Origin: Brenneria izbisi
Lineage (GTDB): Bacteria; Pseudomonadota; Gammaproteobacteria; Enterobacterales; Enterobacteriaceae
DNA length: 64,000 bases
Direction: 5' to 3'
Assembly (NCBI RefSeq): GCF_025840185.1
Contig: NZ_JAMPJU010000004.1
Location: 124,001 to 188,000 of the forward strand
In this document: one piece after another, positions 54,705-62,300 of the stretch
How positions within the stretch are numbered: the stretch's first letter is position 1
Layout: each line of letters opens with the position of its first letter
The notes under the pieces: model-generated
What the model saw: only the letters and a program-made list of their open reading frames with translations
The model's database searches: none
Told to the model about the DNA's origin: nothing
Position numbers and translations under genes: made by a program

Positions 54705-55664
54705 ATGACGATATTCAACGATCCCCTGTTACTGATGGCGCTGGGCTTGATTGGCGCGGGGATAGTGATCGCGCGTTTCAATAACAGCCGACGGCGGTTC
54801 AGGCACTTGGCCGAGCGCATGCAGGCGCATTTACCCGCCGCCTCTATCGGGGCGGCCTCGCAGGATACGATCCTGCGAGGCCAGGGAACAACAATAACAC
54901 CCTGGATGGAAAAAATGCTTTTACCGATAGCGCAACAGGGCTATCGCCTGTCTGGATCCGAACGGGATCGTCTTAATTTCCGCCGTCTGCTCGATCTGGC
55001 CGGATTCCGCCGTAACGAAGCGGTGGGCTGGCTGGTGATGGGCAAATTTTTCATGGGGTTGTTATGCGCGCTGACGCTGGTCTGGGGCGGGTTGCCGCCT
55101 GCCGACCGTCTGGGGCTGTCGGGGATCGCCGCCGGGCTGATTGGCTTCTTTGTCGGCGCCATGCTGCCGGAGTGGTGGCTGAAATGGCGCGCCGCCAGCC
55201 GGGGCGAAAAGTTGGCGCGAGCGGTGCCGGATGCGCTGGATTTGATGGTGGTCTGCGCCGAAGCCGGGCTACCCATTGGCCGGGTGTTGCAGGTGGTGGC
55301 GAAAGAACTGGGCTTGTCCTCGCCGGAAATGGCGGACGAGTTGCATTACACCGCCGCCGAGTTGCAGATCCTCGCCGATCGCACGCTGGCGATGATACAT
55401 CTGGCGCAAAGAACCCGTGTCGCGGAAATAGAAAGTATGGTCGCCACCTTAATTCAGGCGGAACGTTACGGCACGCCGCTGTCGCAGGCATTACGCACCA
55501 TTGCCGACGAAAGCCGTAAAACGTTGATCCTGGGGCTGGAAGAGAAAGCGGGCAAACTGCCGGCCCAGCTTAGCGTCCCGTTGATGGCGCTGATCCTGCC
55601 GCCGATTGTCGCGATTATGGCGTCGCCAGCGTTGGTGCGAGTGATTCGGCTACTGACGCAGTAA
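54705..55664 (+). CDS. tadC: Tad inner-membrane platform protein TadC
   Basis: 319 residues with the same T2SF organisation as TadB: VPDALDLMVVCAEAGLPIGRVLQVV and QAERYGTPLSQALRTIADESR, plus terminal membrane helices. Begins 19 bases after tadB. Partner of TadB in the platform. Confidence 0.92.
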   Translation: MTIFNDPLLLMALGLIGAGIVIARFNNSRRRFRHLAERMQAHLPAASIGAASQDTILRGQGTTITPWMEKMLLPIAQQGYRLSGSERDRLNFRRLLDLAGFRRNEAVGWLVMGKFFMGLLCALTLVWGGLPPADRLGLSGIAAGLIGFFVGAMLPEWWLKWRAASRGEKLARAVPDALDLMVVCAEAGLPIGRVLQVVAKELGLSSPEMADELHYTAAELQILADRTLAMIHLAQRTRVAEIESMVATLIQAERYGTPLSQALRTIADESRKTLILGLEEKAGKLPAQLSVPLMALILPPIVAIMASPALVRVIRLLTQ

Positions 55665-55678
55665 CGGTGCCGGAATTC

Positions 55679-55704
55679 GTCATTCCCGCGCAGGCGGGGA
55701 TCTT
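55679..55704. repeat. Small palindromic repeat (IPACAGMT-type) between tadC and tadD
   Basis: GTCATTCCCGCGCAGGCGGG followed by GATC, with an inner CCCGC/GCGGG hairpin. The reverse strand reads as KIPACAGMT, the translation often seen when this widespread proteobacterial palindrome is called as an ORF. It interrupts the otherwise tight tad operon. Confidence 0.6.
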
Positions 55705-55739
55705 ACAGCAGAAAAAGAAAGTATCGAGGGGATGCGAAC

Positions 55740-56606
55740 ATGTTTGGTCGGGTGAAAAAAATGGCAACCGAAGGTCGGTGGGGCGGTCGTCTGTTCCTGG
55801 TGCTGTTGTTGGGTTCGCTGGCGGGTTGCGGCAGCAGTTCAATGACGATTAAAGGCACCAAGGACGAAGGGCTGCGGCTGGCTCGCTTGCTGCGCGATCA
55901 GGGCCGACTTGAAGCGGCGACGGAAGTCTATGCCCGCATCGATAGTCGCGGCGAACTGAAAGGCGCTGAACTGCTGGAGTATGCCAGCGTCGCGTCGTCG
56001 GTACGTTCGCCGCAGCAAACGCTGGAATTGTATGGCCGCGCGCGACACGCGCTGGGCGGCGATACCAATAAACTTGAACCGCAGGAAGCGCTGGCGATTT
56101 GTTTAGGCATGGGACGCGCGCAGTTGGCGATGGGGCGTCATGCGATGGCGCGCCAGGATTTCGCCTGCGCCCTGCAAGCCCAGCCGGATAGCGCGGGCGC
56201 GCTCAATGGCATGGGCGTGGTGATGGAAGCGGCGGGTCAGCACCGCGAAGCGCGTCAACTGTTCGAAAAAGCGCTGCGGGTAAACCCGGCGGATGTGGCT
56301 GCCATCAACAATCTGGCGCTTTCCTGGCTGGTGAGCGGCGAGGCGGATAAAGCGATTGGTTTACTGCGCACGGTGGATAGCGGCAATCCCGCCGGCAAAC
56401 TGAATCTGGCGCTGGCTTATCTCTACAACGATCGTCAGGAAGAGGCGCGCGGTACGTTGGCGACCATTGCTCAGCCGCAGCGCATTGACGTGCTGATGGA
56501 CACGTTGAACCAGCGCGTCGCGCAGATGCGGCAAGAGAAAGATCGCGGCGAAACGCTGCTGTTGTCCAGCCGTCAACGTTTGCAGCTTAGCAACCCAGAA
56601 GAATGA
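55740..56606 (+). CDS. tadD: TadD tetratricopeptide lipoprotein
   Basis: 288 residues. Lipoprotein signal VLLLGSLAGC (Cys about 27). TPR units from about residue 45 to 245, e.g. ALNGMGVVMEAAGQHREARQLFEKAL and AAINNLALSWLVSGEADKAIGLL. Assembly factor for the secretin and machine at the outer membrane. Its stop overlaps tadE (ATGA). Confidence 0.9.
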   Translation: MFGRVKKMATEGRWGGRLFLVLLLGSLAGCGSSSMTIKGTKDEGLRLARLLRDQGRLEAATEVYARIDSRGELKGAELLEYASVASSVRSPQQTLELYGRARHALGGDTNKLEPQEALAICLGMGRAQLAMGRHAMARQDFACALQAQPDSAGALNGMGVVMEAAGQHREARQLFEKALRVNPADVAAINNLALSWLVSGEADKAIGLLRTVDSGNPAGKLNLALAYLYNDRQEEARGTLATIAQPQRIDVLMDTLNQRVAQMRQEKDRGETLLLSSRQRLQLSNPEE

Positions 56607-57109
56607 AGATGTGCTGGCGCAACGATCGGGATTGGCGCGATACGCAAGGCGTGATCGCCGTGGAAGTCGCGTTTCTGGTGCCGGTGGTATTGGTCGGCGT
56701 GATGATGCTGTTCGAACTGGCGCGGATCGGCCTGGTGATCGCGGTAGGCAGTGCGGCGCTTGATAAGGCGGTGCAGACTTTTCGTCTCGATGATCTCAAT
56801 ACCGACAGCGCAGCGATGATGAGCGCCGATCTGAAGGAACGAATGATCAGCGCGTCTTATGGCTATCTGCGACAGCAGGATTTAACCGTCAGCGTCTTGC
56901 AATTCGACAACCTGAGTCAGCTTGGCGGGCTGGAAATCGCCTCTGACGAGGAAGAGGGCGCCGTCTCGAATACCTTGCCCGTTTGGTCGGTCACGGTGCA
57001 GATACAAAAGGCGTTCCTGACCCCGTTGCCGGAAGTGCTGACGCTGGGCGACACCTTTCGCTATCAGTACAAACATGTCTTCGGCACGGAACTGCGCAAT
57101 GAAGAGTAA
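56603..57109 (+). CDS. tadE: TadE pseudopilin
   Basis: 168 residues. The prepilin-like segment is GVIAVEVAFLVPVVLVGVMM, with Glu at the fifth position after the Gly and a long hydrophobic helix, the TadE pattern. Processed by CpaA in known systems. Overlaps tadD by four bases and tadF by eleven. Confidence 0.88.
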   Translation: MKMCWRNDRDWRDTQGVIAVEVAFLVPVVLVGVMMLFELARIGLVIAVGSAALDKAVQTFRLDDLNTDSAAMMSADLKERMISASYGYLRQQDLTVSVLQFDNLSQLGGLEIASDEEEGAVSNTLPVWSVTVQIQKAFLTPLPEVLTLGDTFRYQYKHVFGTELRNEE

Positions 57110-57710
57110 TGGTTTGTCGCGGCTGCGGCGGTTTTACATGTCGAAACGCGCTTCCGTCGCGGTCGAAACCGCGTTGGCGCTGCCTATTGTGCTGGCGGTC
57201 GGCACATTGTGCGCGGATATCTACAGCGTCGGGCTGGAGCGCGAACGTATGGAGCAGCGGGCGGGCGCGCTGGTATCCATTCTGGGCATGCAGCAGGAAC
57301 TGACGCGGGAAGGGCTGCAAGGTCTGCTGGATGCGGTATTGCCCGAACAACATTTGGGCAATTACCAGTTGCTGATAAGCAATGTGCGTCAGACCGGGGA
57401 AGTGTACTGGCAGCTTGACCGGGGCAACGCCGACGGGATATGCGGCGACAGCGTGGCGGCATACGGCGCCGCCTATCCGGGGGATTTGCCGGAAAAAGAC
57501 CCGGAAAACGGCAGCGAACTAGTCTCGATGGTGGTGGTGGAGTGGTGTCGTGAAGGCAAGGATATCAGTTTGCTTGGCGGGCTATCGCTGAGCAACCTGC
57601 TGCATGTCACGCTGGTAAATCGGGTGGGGAATGGCGTGATTACGCTGGATACGGCGTTGGGGCGGGAGGCGGGACAGCCAGAGGAGGAGTATGACGATAA
57701 TGAAGGATAA
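57099..57710 (+). CDS. tadF: TadF pseudopilin
   Basis: 203 residues from ATG 57099, overlapping the tadE end; a GGAA precedes it. Membrane/prepilin segment ASVAVETALALPIVLAVGTLCADIY with the conserved Glu. Two Cys in the soluble part (DGICGD, VEWCREG). Minor pseudopilin. ATG 57075 in frame would be an unlikely longer start. Confidence 0.88.
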   Translation: MKSNGLSRLRRFYMSKRASVAVETALALPIVLAVGTLCADIYSVGLERERMEQRAGALVSILGMQQELTREGLQGLLDAVLPEQHLGNYQLLISNVRQTGEVYWQLDRGNADGICGDSVAAYGAAYPGDLPEKDPENGSELVSMVVVEWCREGKDISLLGGLSLSNLLHVTLVNRVGNGVITLDTALGREAGQPEEEYDDNEG

Positions 57711-59325
57711 TGCTGCCCGCCGTCGCTGGCGTTTACCGCGGGCTGTACGGATTTTTGCGCGCCAGGAGCGCGGCGCCGGGGCGTCGTTTTATGTGTTGGG
57801 CGTGATGGCCTTGCTGGTCAGCGCGGCGTTTATTGTGGATTCCTCCACCGCGACCGGCGATGCGACCCAGATTAAGCGCGCGACGGATGCGGCGGCGCTG
57901 GCGGTGGGCCATCAGGTCGTTATCAGCGGGAATGAAAACAGCGCCTTCGACCAGCAGCAAATGACGGAACTGGCCTTCGAGTACGTTAAAGCCAATCTGG
58001 GGCTGAATAGCAAGCTGGCTGAAGCGATAGCGCTCGACAACGTGATCGTCAGCGAGGGGCGCAGCGATGACGACTACCCGACCTATACCGTCACCGTCGC
58101 CTTTACCACCGCGCCTGCTTTGCTGCGTATGGGGAACCGCCAACAGGAGATTTACTCCACCGCCGAGGTGCGCAACCGATCGCTGGAAGTGGCGCTGATC
58201 CTGCCCAACTCCGCGACCGAGGACGGTGAAAATTTGGCCGTGCTGCGTCGCCTGGCCAACGAGTTTGCGGAAAGCCTGATCAGCGGTCAGGAAAACACCT
58301 GGTTGGCGCTGGTGCCGCATAGTCAGGCCGTCAGCGTCTACGACGCCGATTACCCTAATCGCATCAGACAGTGGGCCGCTTCGAGCGCGCTCAATCCGGT
58401 GGAACTCACCTCGTTGTTCCGTTCGGGCTACGGCAGTCTGGCTGATCGCCGCATCCCGGATCGCCGTTTCAACCTGCTGTGTATGTATCGGGGGCTGAAT
58501 CGGGGTGAAAACTACTTCTGGGACGAGGCGCCAGCAGGACGGTTCGGCATCTACTATCGCGCGGATCTGCTGGCAAACGCTTATGAATCCTACGCCATCT
58601 CCTGGATCGGGCCGAACCCGGACTTTGGTCAGGCCAACGGCGTCAACGACACGCGCTATTTGATCGTGGATATGGGCTGCCCCTACGCGCCTTTGCTGCC
58701 GCTGACCAACGATCTCGACAAGATCGCCGCGCGGCTCGACGAAATGCGCACCGGCTTCAACATCAACTACGCCATTGCGATGGGCTGGGCGGCGATGGCG
58801 CTGGCGCCGGCATTTCGCGGCAGCGTCGGCTGGGGGCTGGAGGACGATCTGCCCAAAGATTTCGACCAGGGCAACGGCGAGCGCACCAAGGCTATCGTGA
58901 TGCTGGTCAACTCCAGCGACATGCTGTGGTTCGACAGCGATTCTTACAACACCTACGTGGGTCAACCGCTCGATGGTTGTCGCGCGCAGACCGTGGGCAA
59001 TAACGGTTGCAATGACGAGCGGTTGACTATCGAACGCTTTGCCAATCTGTGCGCCAGTTTCCGTGAACGCAACCTGCGATTTTTCCTGGTGGTGACCGGC
59101 AACGACGAGGAGGATAACGAATCGGACGGCGGCACTATCGCCAGCGCCTCGGCGTTCCGTCGCGTCGCCGATGCGGGACTGGCGGGCTGCGCCGATAAAA
59201 GCGCCGATCTTACCTATTACAACGGCGTGGATTTCGTCGCCTCGGAAAACAAGTTCCGGGAGCGCCTGAATGAAATTACTGACGAACTGCATCAGAAAAG
59301 CGGTTTCGTCCGGCTGATTGAGTAA
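57691..59325 (+). CDS. tadG: TadG-like Tad pilus protein
   Basis: 544 residues. N-terminal basic segment then GASFYVLGVMALLVSAAFIVDS, followed by the TadG hallmark ATQIKRATDAAALAVGHQV. The central part occupies the position of a von Willebrand A domain (EVALILPNSATEDGENLAVL), but its MIDAS motif is degenerate: the usual DxSGSM is replaced by PNSATED. Several paired Cys lie in the C-terminal half. Starts ATG 57691 or 57700. The giant adhesin gene follows 37 bases later. Confidence 0.87.
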   Translation: MTIMKDNAARRRWRLPRAVRIFARQERGAGASFYVLGVMALLVSAAFIVDSSTATGDATQIKRATDAAALAVGHQVVISGNENSAFDQQQMTELAFEYVKANLGLNSKLAEAIALDNVIVSEGRSDDDYPTYTVTVAFTTAPALLRMGNRQQEIYSTAEVRNRSLEVALILPNSATEDGENLAVLRRLANEFAESLISGQENTWLALVPHSQAVSVYDADYPNRIRQWAASSALNPVELTSLFRSGYGSLADRRIPDRRFNLLCMYRGLNRGENYFWDEAPAGRFGIYYRADLLANAYESYAISWIGPNPDFGQANGVNDTRYLIVDMGCPYAPLLPLTNDLDKIAARLDEMRTGFNINYAIAMGWAAMALAPAFRGSVGWGLEDDLPKDFDQGNGERTKAIVMLVNSSDMLWFDSDSYNTYVGQPLDGCRAQTVGNNGCNDERLTIERFANLCASFRERNLRFFLVVTGNDEEDNESDGGTIASASAFRRVADAGLAGCADKSADLTYYNGVDFVASENKFRERLNEITDELHQKSGFVRLIE

Positions 59326-59362
59326 AGGCCGCAGCGCCTTTTGACTGACAGGATATGACACC

Positions 59363-62300
59363 ATGACCTATTCCCGTTCCACGGCGCGTCGGCGCCTTCC
59401 TCAACAGGCATGGGCGCTGGAGCCGCGCATGATGTTCGATGCCGCCGCCGTCGCCACGGCGGAAGCCGTGGTCGCCGCCACCGCTGACGCGCCCGGCGTG
59501 ACCGCCAGCGGATCTGAGGCCACCATCAGCATTGATGAGTCCTCCACCGCGCAAAACGTGGATCTGTTCAGCGGCGTGACCGTCTCTAACGACGCCAGCG
59601 GCGAGGCGCTGAACAGTCTGGTGATCACCGTGGACAGCAGCGGCGACAATCAGGCGCTGATTATTGACGACAGCGCCATCGCGTTGACGACCGGTTCCGG
59701 CACCACCGCCGGCAACAACTATTTCTACTCGGTTCAGACCAGCGGCGGTTCCACTATCATTACCCTCAGCATCGCCTCTTCTGAGGCCTATGCCGCCTCG
59801 GACGTCGCCGCGCTGATCGACGGCCTCGCCTACAGTACGTTGGACAACACGGTGGAAAGCGGCACGATCACTGTTACGTTGACCAGCCTGCGCGACGACG
59901 GCGGCGAAACAGCCGAGTTAGGCATCCATTCCACCATCGCCATCACCAGCACTATCAACGTTGCGCCGGTGCTGTCTGACGACGGCGCGCTTGAGGCTGC
60001 CGAATCCTTTACCAGCGATGAGCTTGGCGGCAGCGCCGCAGTGGTTTATTCCGGCGATGGACAATACGCCTATGTTGGCGGCGAGAGCGGTATTTCGGTC
60101 TTTTCCATTGATGATACAGGGCGGCTGACGCTGGTACAGACCTTCGGTGACGAGGCCAATCTTGGCGCCGTCAGCCAGATGACGCTTAGCGCCGACGGTA
60201 AATCGATCTACACCCTTTCCGGCGGCAATATCATCACCCTGAACGTTGATACCGACGGTACGCTCAGCTACGGCGGCACCACCAGCGGAGAAAATGGCGT
60301 ACTGATGGATCTGGCGCTTTCCGATGACGGCGGGCAACTTTATGTCACCACCGAGTATAACGGTCTGGTGGTTTTCACACGGGATGGCGGCACCGGCGCG
60401 CTCACCCCTCTTCAGACGGTGGATGAATCTTCACTGGGCGTGGTGCGAGCCGAAACGGTGATCAGCGCCAACGGTTATGTTTTCGTCATCGGCGATCAGA
60501 CCTCGTTTGTGGCCTACACCGACACGCTGGCGGTACTGAAAATCAACGACGACGGCACGTTGACGATGATCAGTTCCGTGACGGCAGATGCGACCCGATT
60601 CTCCAGTTCGACGTATTCAATGGCCGTCAGCGAGGATGCCGCGTTGTTGTATCTGGGTAATTCGTCTGGCGGCATTCAGGTCTACCGCTTCGACGGTAGC
60701 GAACTGATCCTGATGGACAGCGTCACGCTTGACGGCGTGACCAGCATTGCCCTGAGCGGCGACGGCAGCCTGCTGTACGCCGCCGCCAGCGACGGAACTA
60801 TCAACGTCTACGCGGCGGATGGCAGCGGCAACCTGGCCCTGGCGAGCAGCACTGTCGCCAGCGCCAGCGGCAGCGACATCGCGGTTTCCGGCGACGGCCT
60901 GTCCGTACTGGTGGCGGGCAGCGGCGGCGTGACGCGCTACAGCGCCGCGCAAACGCTCGTTCAGGGTTCCCAGGCTGTGTTCGCCAGCGGCATCACGTTG
61001 GCCGACAGCAATTTCGATACCCTCAGCGGCGGCGAAGGCAACTATAAGGGCGCCAGCATTAGCGTTAGCCCCAGCGTGACGGGCGGCAGCTTTGGCTTTG
61101 CCGACGGCAATGATTTGATTTACAGCGACGGCGCGATCTCGCTTAATGGCAGCGCGATCGCCACACTGAGCGAGAGTAACGGCGCGCTGACCGTCACGTT
61201 CACTGCCGATACCACCAGTGAGGTCGCCAACCGGGTGCTGCAACAGATCGCCTATGGCAACGACAGCGTCGCGGTCGGCAGCTACGTCCTGCTCACGGTT
61301 GCCGTCAACGACGGCGCGTTGACCAGCAACAGCGTGGTCGTCACGCTGAGAATCAATGGGGAGCCGCAGGTCAATAGCGACGCCGCCGCCGGCTATGCGC
61401 TGAGCAAGGCCACCAGTGAAACCGCCTACAGCTTTACCTTGTTCTCTGGTCTGTTTAATGATGCGGACGGCGATTCACTCACCTGGAGCGTCAGCGGACT
61501 GCCGGACGGACTGACCTTTAACGCCGCGACCCGTACGATTTCAGGCGCAGCCACGGAAGTCGGGACATTCACGCTCACCGTCACGGCGACTGACGCCACC
61601 GGCGCCAGCGCCGCGTTGGATCTGGATTTGGTGGTCGAGCAGATCGTCAACCGCGCTCCCGAAGTCAATGCGGCGGTCGGCACCACGCTGGATACCTTTA
61701 CCAAAGGCGAATCCGGCAGCATTACGTTGGACGGCGGCTTGTTTACCGACGCCGACAGTCTCTACGGCGACAGGCTGACATGGAGCGTGAGCGGCCTACC
61801 AGAAGGATTGAGTTTCGATGCCGAGACGCTCGCCATCTCCGGCACAGCCAGCAATGCGGGCGATTACACCATCACCATGACGGCCACCGACCAGTCAGGG
61901 GCCAGCGCCGCCAGCGAACTGACGCTGCGGGTTATCACTCAGGCGGAGGCCGACAATAACGCGCCGGGACTGGTGGGCGACGCCAGCGCCCTGACCTATG
62001 CCAGCGATGGTTCGCTCAGCGGTTTCAGCCAGTACGTCAATAGCATCACGCTGTCTGATGACGGCACGATCCTGGTGATTGCCGCCAGCACCAGCAATAA
62101 TGGTAATGGCGACAGCTACTTGTACGTCTACCGCCGCGACACGTCCAGCGGTGAGTTGGCTTTATTGCAGACCTTTACTCAGGGGACGGAAAACGATGGC
62201 GACGATGCCAACGGCATCGAGCTTGACGGTCTATCAGGCATTACCTCTGTATCTTATTCCAGCGACGGCAGCCTGCTCTACTTGTCCGGTTATGCTTCCA

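Noticed and set aside
57733..59364. 543-codon frame on the minus strand opposite tadG
   Set aside because: A shadow frame of the GC-rich tadG gene; tadG itself has clear family motifs and operon position.
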